Positions 49,420-57,578 of a DNA stretch of 64,000 bases are shown piece by piece; the stretch's first letter is position 1; each line of letters opens with the position of its first letter. The notes beneath the pieces were generated by a model. That model was given only the letters and a program-made list of their open reading frames with translations. It did not search any database and was not told where the DNA came from. The position numbers and the translations under genes are program-made. Source of the DNA: Staphylococcus delphini. GTDB lineage: Bacteria > Bacillota > Bacilli > Staphylococcales > Staphylococcaceae. The DNA lies in the NCBI RefSeq assembly GCF_900636325.1, contig NZ_LR134263.1, forward strand, positions 930,001-994,000, written 5' to 3'.

Positions 49420-50169
49420 ATGGGTGGTATTAATTGCGGACATTCCAATAATAGAGTAGTAAAGAATGATATGTATCGATTAGAATATGCATCTTACACA
49501 AAATATTTGTTTAAATGTTTTGAAGATTTTTGTAATGCAAATGCATGGGTTGAAGAGTTTACACTTTTGGAGATTGATGATAATGATAAAGCCCTAATTG
49601 CATATAAAAAAGCATTACTTGCCTTTCAGGAGGCGATTACTAATTTACAGAGTGCTAGAAATTCACTTAGCAATAGTTACAATGAGATTGCGCCTTTATT
49701 TAAATATAGTCAATTAAAAAATGGTTCAGTAAACCAATATAAAAAGTTTGATCATTCCTTTGCTAAAGGGGTATTCGAAAAGGGAGGGGTTGTGACGAAC
49801 GAGACAAAGGTTTGGGAGTCTGTTATTATTTCTCTGCAAAATGGAGGAGAAGTAGATTATTTAAATTATCAACAAAGTAAGTTGGTTATTTTTGAAAATA
49901 CATTGCAAAATCTATTTGAGGAATATCAAAAATTAGAAAAATATATACGACAAGGTGTATCACATGTTGCAATTAGAGATATTGAAGTTGATATCACGCC
50001 GTTAACTGCAATGGCCTTGACTAAAATCAGTGAATTGATGAGTTCTTTAACATACTTATGTTTAGTCGAATATTCAGCACATACAAGTGTTAGTGGTAAA
50101 ACGATTGATGTATTGGATTTACTACCAAAAACAAACAAAAATAGTATACAGCATCTAAAAGCAAATTGA
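49420..50169 (+). CDS. Unknown 249-residue protein, first gene of the YcaO cluster
   Basis: I do not recognise this protein. It begins MGGINCGHSNNRVV, a short Gly/Cys/Ser/Asn stretch unlike the rest. What follows is mostly helical, with heptad-like segments at about 55-95 and 155-180, and no signal peptide or membrane helix. Cysteines are at 6, 33 and 38, with one near 208. AGAGGGGGTG gives a very strong ribosome binding site, and an attenuator-like hairpin follows the stop. It lies first in a unit with YcaO, exporter and ABC-F genes. It could be the substrate of YcaO (a large precursor or a modified protein) or its partner protein. It is markedly AT-rich. Confidence 0.75.
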   Translation: MGGINCGHSNNRVVKNDMYRLEYASYTKYLFKCFEDFCNANAWVEEFTLLEIDDNDKALIAYKKALLAFQEAITNLQSARNSLSNSYNEIAPLFKYSQLKNGSVNQYKKFDHSFAKGVFEKGGVVTNETKVWESVIISLQNGGEVDYLNYQQSKLVIFENTLQNLFEEYQKLEKYIRQGVSHVAIRDIEVDITPLTAMALTKISELMSSLTYLCLVEYSAHTSVSGKTIDVLDLLPKTNKNSIQHLKAN

Positions 50170-50176
50170 TTTTTAT

Positions 50177-50206
50177 AAACTGTATCTATACGATACAGTT
50201 TTTTTA
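50177..50206 (+). terminator. Attenuator-like terminator between gene 1 and ycaO
   Basis: AACTGTATC (50178-50186) pairs perfectly with GATACAGTT (50192-50200), followed by seven T residues. It lies inside the presumed operon, so it would reduce transcription of the downstream genes relative to the first. Confidence 0.85.
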
Positions 50207-50221
50207 TGTAGGGGGATTAAT

Positions 50222-51262
50222 ATGTTAGAGAATGTTTCTGAACATGGGGTTTCAGGATTTTACACATATCACTTTACAGAGGGAAGCTCATTTAGACCAT
50301 GTGCCACAAGTATTATAGAAAAGGAAGCGATAAAAGCTACTAAAGATGAGTTTATGGAGTTAATGCTTATTTCAAGTAAATCTTTTCCATTTGTATTTTT
50401 CGGAGGTAAATCCTTAGGTAATTTTAAACTACCTATTCATCTTCATCCGTTTATGTGGCAAAAACGAACTATCCAAGATGTGAATTGGTATAATCAAATG
50501 AATGTTAAGTATGTCCCTTTTTATAACTACAAGGACGGATCTTTGAAGTATATACCGAAAGAATTAAGTGTCTATTATGAAAAAACAAAAGGGATTGGGC
50601 TATCTTTTAGTCCTCAAGAGGGGTATTCCTATGCTCGAGATATTGAACTTGCTAAATTAAAAGCGGCTATGGAATTAATAGAAAAGGATATTGTTACTTT
50701 GTGGTGGCATAGAGAAACAGCAAGTAGAATTATTGTGATTGATGATATTGATGAGGATTTAAGAATTATTAGAAATCAATTATTAAATCAAGGTATAGAT
50801 ATCACGCTATTAGATATTGAAAATGATTTAGGTGTTTATGTGGTTGTGTGTATTCTCAAACAAGATAGCTTTCCATCAGTCACTTATGGTAGTGCAGCAC
50901 ATTTTGAAATTAAAGGTGCAGTTAAACATGCAATTTTTGAAGCGATTTCATGTATTGTGGGTTTGAGGTATGAGTTCATTAATTTTAAAAAAATCCGTAC
51001 TAGTTTTACGTATCCTGATTTTATTAGTGATAGTCCATTGAGTAATTTATCCGATTATAAAGAGATATTGAACTTGAAAACAGCCATTAATAAATATGAT
51101 ATATATTATTCTTGTATTTCTGTTGATGAAGGATACTTAGTCAAAGCGTATTGTTATGAATTACAACCGACTCTGTATAGTGATACGGTTCCTTTAACTA
51201 AACGATTCTTCATAGTAAACAATAAGGAAGTCAGGATTAAAGATGATTTTCCGTTCATATAG
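50222..51262 (+). CDS. YcaO-domain protein
   Basis: This 346-residue protein has the YcaO ATP-binding pattern. 'GIGLSFSPQEGYSYARDIEL' is followed by 'LKAAMELIEKD', in which Glu151 and Glu154 match the ExxE(R) motif, with Lys155 in place of Arg. The second block 'HFEIKGAVKHAIFEAISC' (Glu240) and an 'RYEF' segment follow. YcaO enzymes activate backbone amides with ATP to form azolines, thioamides or macroamidines. No E1-like or ThiF-like partner and no dehydrogenase is encoded nearby, so it would be a stand-alone YcaO. GTAGGGGG precedes the ATG. It is very AT-rich, and the C-terminus ends DDFPFI. Confidence 0.75.
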   Translation: MLENVSEHGVSGFYTYHFTEGSSFRPCATSIIEKEAIKATKDEFMELMLISSKSFPFVFFGGKSLGNFKLPIHLHPFMWQKRTIQDVNWYNQMNVKYVPFYNYKDGSLKYIPKELSVYYEKTKGIGLSFSPQEGYSYARDIELAKLKAAMELIEKDIVTLWWHRETASRIIVIDDIDEDLRIIRNQLLNQGIDITLLDIENDLGVYVVVCILKQDSFPSVTYGSAAHFEIKGAVKHAIFEAISCIVGLRYEFINFKKIRTSFTYPDFISDSPLSNLSDYKEILNLKTAINKYDIYYSCISVDEGYLVKAYCYELQPTLYSDTVPLTKRFFIVNNKEVRIKDDFPFI

Positions 51263-51272
51263 AAGGTGAGTT

Positions 51273-52463
51273 ATGAAAACTAAAAGAATTATCGCGTCAG
51301 ATTTTTTAACAACGATGATGTCTTCAGCCTTAACCATTTATATATACTGGTTTGCTTATCAATATTTCTCTAGTCAAATTATCATATCCATTATCGGTTT
51401 TGGACAATTAAGTGGTGTGTTTCTCTCAAGTCTTGGTGGTGGCATCTCAGACAGTATGAACAAGCTGTTATTCATCAAAGTTCTGAATTTTTTTAAAGTA
51501 GGATTACTTTTGATGGTGTTGGTATTAGAAAAGGTTATGAACATGGAAATTTTGTTGCCACTGTTTATGTTTGGTTCAACAGTGATAGGAGGTTTACAGT
51601 CACCTACGTTAGAATCATTGGTTCCATTTTTAGCCAGCAGTGATGAGGCGCTTTTTCGTATTAACTCTGTGGTTTCGAGTTCAACACAGGTTGCATCCAT
51701 TATGGCGATTGTTTTATCTGCAGTTTATATTTCATTTCTCTCTTTTACAACGATTGTTTTTGTGACATTTCTTATCACTGCCATCGCAACAATTTTACTT
51801 GTAGGACTGATGGTGGAAACGCCATTGCAGTCTACTTCAGTCCTTAATAATATGAAGCAGGGGGCGAGTTATATCTTTAAAACGCCTTACATTCGTAACC
51901 TTATTCCAGTTGCATTGGTCATGAATTTCTCGTTTTGGAGTATCTTTTTGCTCTTACCTAAAATCGCCAATGACAGTTTTTCATTTTTAAAAACCTCTTA
52001 TAGTGGCATGGAGCTCTCCTTTGCCTTAGGAGGTGTCTTAGGTGGCATCATATTTGCGAAATACTTCTATGATGTTAAAGATAAATATCGTTTATTTAAG
52101 AGGACATTGTTTACACAGAGTTACGTCTTGTTGTTATTAGGACTCGTTTTACTTATTCCTAACAGTGCGCTTGCCTATACAGGAATGCTGTTGTGCTGGT
52201 TTTTGTATGCTTTGATCAACACGATTTTCTCTATTCTCTATTTTGGAAAGATTCAATTGAAAGTCCCTAGAGATATGATTGGCAGTGTTTTTGGGGCAAT
52301 TTTAACGCTCTTTTCATTAGTCAATCCCGTGGCAGCCATCATGTCGGGATTTCTCGTTTCGCTTTTTAAAATACCTCTGTTAATTGTATTGTTGTCTTCA
52401 CTCATGTTGTTAGCTGCCTGGAGTATTCGCTTCCTAGCAGATGTTGAAACGGTATTTGATTAA
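51273..52463 (+). CDS. MFS-type exporter
   Basis: This 396-residue protein has about 12 hydrophobic helices and the general layout of MFS efflux proteins of the macrolide/tetracycline-export group: a 'GGGISDSMNK' loop between helices 2 and 3 equivalent to motif A, and 'LGGVLGGIIFAKYF' in the second half. It begins 10 bases after ycaO with AAGGTGAG and is followed closely by the ABC-F gene. By position it should export the product made by this cluster. A general drug exporter is the alternative. It is less AT-rich than the two genes before it. Confidence 0.75.
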   Translation: MKTKRIIASDFLTTMMSSALTIYIYWFAYQYFSSQIIISIIGFGQLSGVFLSSLGGGISDSMNKLLFIKVLNFFKVGLLLMVLVLEKVMNMEILLPLFMFGSTVIGGLQSPTLESLVPFLASSDEALFRINSVVSSSTQVASIMAIVLSAVYISFLSFTTIVFVTFLITAIATILLVGLMVETPLQSTSVLNNMKQGASYIFKTPYIRNLIPVALVMNFSFWSIFLLLPKIANDSFSFLKTSYSGMELSFALGGVLGGIIFAKYFYDVKDKYRLFKRTLFTQSYVLLLLGLVLLIPNSALAYTGMLLCWFLYALINTIFSILYFGKIQLKVPRDMIGSVFGAILTLFSLVNPVAAIMSGFLVSLFKIPLLIVLLSSLMLLAAWSIRFLADVETVFD

Positions 52464-52476
52464 AGGGGGGAGTGAT

Positions 52477-53850
52477 ATGTCTGTATTAGCACTTAAAGAT
52501 ATCAGGTGTGAGATAGGTGGAAAATTATTATTTGAGGCGGATGATTTAACGATTGAGGAAGGCGATGTCATTGGCCTCATCGGAAAAAACGGGGCTGGAA
52601 AGACGTGTTTGTTAAAAATGTTATCAGGACAGTTAAGCGATTATACTGGCCATATTTCGGGCAATCTTCTGACTTATTTTAGTGAACTCTGTATAACGGA
52701 GGATATGACGCAAAGTGGTGGAGAATTAAGTATTTCAAATTTTCTTAACGCATTAAGACAGTCCGTGCCTCTCTATTTGTTGGATGAACCTACAACGTAT
52801 TTAGATCAACAGCATATTAAAAAAGTAGTGAGAACGATTAAGCGCTCCCCATCTTCTTTTTGTATAGCGAGCCATGATCGGGCTTTTTTAGATGCAGTTG
52901 CAACTAAAATTTGGTTGATAGAGCAAGGAAAAATAACAGAATATCATGGTTCTTTTTCAGATTATATGCGAGAACGTATGATTCAATTATCTCAATATGA
53001 ACATGACTTGAAACAATATCAGAAGGAAAAGAAGAAAATAAAACAATCACTTCAAATGATGAAAGAAAAGCAAAATCAGAAAAAGGGAAAACCTAAGAAG
53101 ATGAGTGGCTCAGAATATCGTATTGCTGGTGTCAAAACGAAGATCGGTGTGAAACAAAAGAAACTCCAGAAGGGGATTACGCAACAACAAAATAGGTTAG
53201 AACAGTTAAAACAACCTGATCGCGTCGAAGATCAATATGATATTTCCTTTTTATCACAACTTCATCGTTTACCAAAAAGAAAAATCATCATTCCTAGTCA
53301 CGAAGCGAAAATGGGTCAAAAAAGGTTGTGGCATACCCCAACTATCCATTTAAATAGTGGTGATAAATTAGGAATTATTGGTAGAAATGGTGTAGGCAAA
53401 ACCACTTATTTAAATGACTTGGTTTCCGTTTTACCGTCTACATATAAAATTTGTTATTTTCGACAAAATCATTTTCAGTACTTAGACCCAAAGATGACAG
53501 TATTTGAAACGATTGTCGAAGCTACGAATGGTCATTTAAGCGAACATCATATTAGAACTTTATTGGCGTTGTTAGATTTTAAAAGAGACAAGGCATTCCG
53601 GTTAGTAGGAGATTTAAGCCAAGGGGAACGTGTGAAAGTTTCATTATTGTCGCTCTTAGTTGCTGAGTCTGATATTTTGATTTTAGATGAAATGACCAAC
53701 TTTTTAGATATAAAAGCTATCGAAGCAGTAGAAAAGGTGCTTGCTGCATATTCAGGCATACTGATATTTGTGAGTCATGATCAGTATTTTGTGGAACATT
53801 TAGCGACTACAATTCTAGATATGGATACCTTTAAGAAATGTAGATTGTGA
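52477..53850 (+). CDS. ABC-F ATPase, antibiotic-resistance (ribosome protection) type
   Basis: This 457-residue protein has two ABC domains and no membrane helices. The first has Walker A 'GKNGAGKT' (36-43), signature SGGE (80-83) and 'LLDEPTTYLD'. A long basic linker (about 160-270) follows. The second has Walker A 'GRNGVGKT' (302-309), 'LSQGERVK' and an unusual 'DEMTNFLD' in place of DEPTN. The first domain is short between Walker A and signature, as in Vga/VmlR-like proteins. Such proteins dislodge antibiotics from the 50S subunit. The ATG at 52477 follows AAGGGGGGAG. It probably protects the producer. Confidence 0.85.
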   Translation: MSVLALKDIRCEIGGKLLFEADDLTIEEGDVIGLIGKNGAGKTCLLKMLSGQLSDYTGHISGNLLTYFSELCITEDMTQSGGELSISNFLNALRQSVPLYLLDEPTTYLDQQHIKKVVRTIKRSPSSFCIASHDRAFLDAVATKIWLIEQGKITEYHGSFSDYMRERMIQLSQYEHDLKQYQKEKKKIKQSLQMMKEKQNQKKGKPKKMSGSEYRIAGVKTKIGVKQKKLQKGITQQQNRLEQLKQPDRVEDQYDISFLSQLHRLPKRKIIIPSHEAKMGQKRLWHTPTIHLNSGDKLGIIGRNGVGKTTYLNDLVSVLPSTYKICYFRQNHFQYLDPKMTVFETIVEATNGHLSEHHIRTLLALLDFKRDKAFRLVGDLSQGERVKVSLLSLLVAESDILILDEMTNFLDIKAIEAVEKVLAAYSGILIFVSHDQYFVEHLATTILDMDTFKKCRL

Positions 53851-53891
53851 TAGCGTTATGTAAATTTTTATAGACAATATCATTTGATGAC

Positions 53892-53924
53892 AAGGCACTT
53901 ATACGTTATAGGTGTCTTTTTTTG
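53892..53924 (+). terminator. Terminator of the YcaO cluster
   Basis: GGCACTTATA and TATAGGTGTC pair around CGT and are followed by seven T residues. The group II intron begins right behind it. A nearly identical hairpin is at 56464-56493. Confidence 0.85.
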
Positions 53925-55271
53925 GTGCGCCCGGCATGGGTAACATCTTGACGGTGAAAGTCCGTTACAGGCTTGGTAGTAGGAACTGTTAGCGAAAGAC
54001 AAGGGTGTCCATTGCGAAGTGGAATCTGAAGGAAGTCGGACGCAAACACTCGCACTGACGAACAGAAACATCATACTAAGGCTATGTAGAATGGACGAAT
54101 CTGCCAAACAAGATGAAGTCCAATACTACCCGAGTTCTATATAGTCAATGATGCGGTGACATGAGTGGAAAGAGGTTACACCTTACCCGGGGAGGTCTCA
54201 TCAGCGGTACTTCTATCGTAGTAACAACGAATGATGAGAAGTCAGCAGAAGTCATAGTAGGGAAAATGTACCGAAGGACTGAACAATATTCAATACAAAG
54301 TAAAGATTGGAGGTTATAGATTTACGACGTACAGAATACGGTTTAACCGGCAACTTGTGGAAGGATAAGTAGTGGAACGAAAAAAGAATACATAAGTGTG
54401 TACAGTGAATCTTAGGTGAAATGAAAGAAATGTATCGTAAGTCTCCATCATTGATGGAGCTCGTTGTAAGACCGAACAACATAGAAAAAGCTATCAAGAA
54501 GGTTAAGAAAAACAAAGGTGCTCCTGGAATTGACGGCATGAAAGTCAGCGAACTCCATGCTCACTTTGCGCAGTACTTTCCGCAGATAACGAAAAAACTG
54601 CTTGAAGGTACATCCCAACCTCAAGCAGTTCGAAAAGTTCAAATTCCCAAACCAAATGGGAAAATGCGTGTGCTTGGTATTCCTGTCGCTAGAGACAGAG
54701 TCATACAACAAGCCATTAGACAAGTGATTGAACCAGGCATTGACCGAACATTTTCAAACCATAGCCATGGTTTCAGACCGACTGCGGAAGCAAAAAGAAA
54801 TTTAATACGCACCTTAAGGAAAATAACGAAACGAAATAGACCCAGTACCTTTAAAGAGATTATCACTGAAATTAACCAAGTGACGCGAGGTTGGATAAAT
54901 TACTTTGGTAGAGGTTTTATCAGAGGATTTATTGAAACCACGCAAATCTTGGTTAAACCGCCGACTTAGACAACTCATTCTTAAACGGTGGAAAAGAGTT
55001 AGAACGAAATATAAGATGTTGCGTCAATATGGTCTTGACCATAGAAGTGCAATGAAAATCGCACAGTCTCGCAAGAAATACTGGCGGTTATCGAACACGC
55101 ACGAGGTTCATCGTGCACTTACAACAAAACAACTCTACAAGTGGGGATTAATCCCATTAGCCCAGCTTGCAGAGTTGGCTTACGCAAGATATTGAACCGC
55201 CGAGTACGGAACCGTACGCTCGGTGGTGTGAGAGGACGAGTAGTCAATTAATGGCTATTCTCCTACTCGAT
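53925..55271 (+). mobile_element. Group II intron with a degenerate maturase gene
   Basis: The 5' end GTGCGCCCGG...GGGTAAC matches the conserved GUGYG start of bacterial group II introns. Near the 3' end a domain V-like hairpin (CCGAGTACGG / CCGTACGCTCGG, about 55199-55223) is followed by a domain VI-like stem (GAGTAG...CTACTC) ending near 55271. The coding part inside is broken. The insertion point is immediately downstream of a Rho-independent terminator, the habit known for class C introns; I do not assign the class. Boundaries are read by eye. Confidence 0.8.
54421..55195 (+). pseudogene. ltrA: Group II intron reverse transcriptase/maturase, internally deleted and frameshifted
   Basis: The first frame runs from the N-terminal RT region ('KKNKGAPGIDGM', 'IPKPNGKMRVLGIP', 'SHGFRPTAEAKR') directly into the maturase X domain ('VTRGWINYFGRGF'). 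The RT palm with its catalytic YADD is missing, a loss of roughly 200 residues. After 'GFIRGFIE' the frame shifts near 54925, and the C-terminal part ('LRQLILKRWKRVRTKYK', 'SRKKYWRLSNTHEVHRAL') continues in another frame to 55195. No active enzyme can be made. The C-terminal endonuclease domain is also absent. Confidence 0.85.
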
Positions 55272-55566
55272 TATGTAACATTGGGATTGAAATAGCATGA
55301 CAGTCATTTCAGCTTGCTCACTTTTATTGTTTTAAACAGTATGGCTTTGCATGTTAAGTGTGATTACAGGGGAGTGCAAGGCAAGTCATTTTGATATCGT
55401 GCCGCTTTATCACACATTTGCATTTAAGTTGTATTCGAGGGTAAAGAAACTGTCAAATTTCTGAAAAGATCACATCTATAATGAATATGATAATTATCCA
55501 CTCACATATGTTATACTAATTGTTCAAAATGAATGGTCTATTTAAAATAATCGAGGAGAACAAAAA

Positions 55567-56430
55567 ATGTATAAAAAGTATGTAAATGCTATTCAGCTAG
55601 AGGGATTTGTCAAATTAATATGCATTCCAGTATTAATCGGGTTGGTCACGTTTTTATTACCATCACTGATAAGTCCGATGGTTGGATTATTAAAGGGCAA
55701 TCCTACGTTTGAGATAGGTTCTGTAGCGAGCATTATAGGTATGTTAGTGGCTGTGATTCTCATGCCTATTGTGATGACGAAAGTGTCGAAAATTAAGCTG
55801 ACCACACTGGGGATTACAAAAGAAAAGGCGATTACGCAAATCTTGATTGGGAGTGCGGTGGGGATTCTAGCACTCAGTTTCGTAGCGTGTGTCATCTTTT
55901 TGCTTGGCGGGATTAAAATCGAATCCAACAGTTTAATGCTCACCACTGGATTAATAGGGGGCTTATTCTTTTTTATTTTACAAGGGACTTGGGAAGAATT
56001 GATTTATAGAAGTTACCTCATGCCACACTTTTCCAAAAAATACGGTGATAAGATAGCGGTGATTGCGACCAGTGTGATATTTACATTAGGTCATGCATTA
56101 AATCCCAATATGCAAATTTTACCGGTGATGAATTTATTTATAGCTGGCGTCGTTTTTGCACTTGTATATTATTACAGCGGGAATTTGTTATTCGTAGGTG
56201 CACTTCACGGTTTATGGAATTTTTCTCAAGGCTATATTTTCGGTGCAGAAGTATCCGGAAACAGTATACCTGTAAGCTTATTTAAGTCTATTGCAATACC
56301 AGGTAAAGAGGTAATCTCTGGTGGTGACTTTGGGTTTGAAGGCGGGATAGTGACGACGATTGTAGGTTTGATTTTAATCATAGTTTTGACAACTTTAATC
56401 AAAAAAAGAAATACTGAGCGAGGCGCATAA
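55567..56430 (+). CDS. CPBP family intramembrane (CAAX-like) protease
   Basis: This 287-residue integral membrane protein has about seven to eight helices and the full ABI/CPBP motif set: 'EELIYRSYL' (EExxxR), 'FTLGHAL' (FxxxH) and 'GALHGLWNF' (HxxxN). In bacteria such proteins process membrane substrates or act as self-immunity factors next to bacteriocin genes. It follows the decayed intron and ends in its own terminator. CGAGGAG precedes the ATG. Its place at the end of the accessory block makes an immunity role possible, but it may also be unrelated. Confidence 0.85.
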   Translation: MYKKYVNAIQLEGFVKLICIPVLIGLVTFLLPSLISPMVGLLKGNPTFEIGSVASIIGMLVAVILMPIVMTKVSKIKLTTLGITKEKAITQILIGSAVGILALSFVACVIFLLGGIKIESNSLMLTTGLIGGLFFFILQGTWEELIYRSYLMPHFSKKYGDKIAVIATSVIFTLGHALNPNMQILPVMNLFIAGVVFALVYYYSGNLLFVGALHGLWNFSQGYIFGAEVSGNSIPVSLFKSIAIPGKEVISGGDFGFEGGIVTTIVGLILIIVLTTLIKKRNTERGA

Positions 56431-56931
56431 GTTTACGGTAGAACGTAACATAATCGTCGGACGGGGCACTTATAGGGTATAGGTGCCTTTTTTACGCCTA
56501 TCTTTATGTGTAAAATAGCCCTTGAATGCAAATCGACATTGAACGATATGCGTTGAAATGACCAGAATATTATACGCACATGCATACCATTGTGACATCT
56601 AAAGCGGGAAAGCGTCTTTTCGCTCTGACTAGAGAAACATTAAAATGTGATTTATGTCTCACCAAAATGGAAGTGATTTTTGAAGTCACGATAAGTTGAA
56701 AAAATGTCTATCAGCGCAATGTACAATAAGATTGAAACATTTCAAAATCTGATGAAAAGTGCTAAACTAGTAGCTGAAATGTGTCTTCAACGCCTCATGA
56801 ATATGGAAGTGAAATGTACATTGTGATCGATGGGATAAATTTAGGGCTCAAGTCGCACAATTTGCTTGCATAGCTAGGGTATAATAAGAATGACCACGAA
56901 GCTAAACGATACATCATAAGAGGGTGAATGC
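56431..56931. other. Gene-free right edge of the accessory block
   Basis: A terminator at 56464-56493 (GGGCACTTATA / TATAGGTGCC, T-run) ends the protease gene. The next 400 bases contain many stops in all frames and no recognisable gene. A -10 box TATAAT at 56880-56885 serves the following membrane protein gene. Confidence 0.55.
56464..56493 (+). terminator. Terminator of the CPBP protease gene
   Basis: GGCACTTATA and TATAGGTGCC pair around GGG, with a six-T run. It is nearly the same as the terminator at 53892-53924. Confidence 0.85.
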
Positions 56932-57474
56932 ATGTATAAAATTGATCTATTTCAAAATCAACAGATCATGAAACGTTTTTTATTACTTCAATTTATTGTC
57001 ATTCTTGCGTTCATTGTATTAAGTTACAAATGGTCGATGGCGGCAATTTCATTACAAGAACAACGCTTTTCAACCAATCTTTTAATAGGAATCGTTGGTT
57101 TTTTAGTAATAGTGTTATGTCATGAAGGGATTAAGACGGTATTATTCAAAATGATGTCAGTGAAGACACGTCATTATCAGGTGAAAAACGGTGTCTTCTT
57201 AACATTTCTACCGCAATACTACTTTAACCGCATGACATTTGCTACTGTGATGTTAATGCCTATTGCGTTGGTTGGGATGTTGTTGTTTATTGTATTTATT
57301 AATATGCCCTATACGTCGATTATTTTTACGTTTGCGATTTATATGGGCTATAGCCTATTGTCGTTCTACTTAGTCTTTTTAGCGTTAAGAGATAAAAAAG
57401 CACAATATTTTGAAATGACTGAAGCAGGTTTAGTGGTTTATCGCAAAAAACCAGCTGAACGAACTGCACATTGA
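56932..57474 (+). CDS. DUF3267 membrane protein
   Basis: This 180-residue integral membrane protein has four to five helices and the DUF3267 pattern, including 'VIVLCHEGIKTVLF' near residue 60-75. In zinc-protease-like members that segment reads HExxH; here the second His is missing, so catalysis is doubtful. The C-terminal tail is soluble ('FEMTEAGLVVYRKKP'). The function is unknown. A TATAAT box at 56880 and an AGAGGGTG site precede it, and dinB follows 104 bases downstream. Confidence 0.7.
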   Translation: MYKIDLFQNQQIMKRFLLLQFIVILAFIVLSYKWSMAAISLQEQRFSTNLLIGIVGFLVIVLCHEGIKTVLFKMMSVKTRHYQVKNGVFLTFLPQYYFNRMTFATVMLMPIALVGMLLFIVFINMPYTSIIFTFAIYMGYSLLSFYLVFLALRDKKAQYFEMTEAGLVVYRKKPAERTAH

Positions 57475-57578
57475 TAGGATGGATCTTCCGCGTTTTTACT
57501 AGCGTGTGAAGGTTCTTTGTTTTTGAAAGGGAAATCAAAAGGTGGATAAAAATGAAGTGATAGAAAGGAGGGCTTTAT

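Noticed and set aside
54421..54969. A functional short reverse transcriptase
   Set aside because: The palm domain with the catalytic YADD is deleted, so only flanking RT and maturase parts remain.
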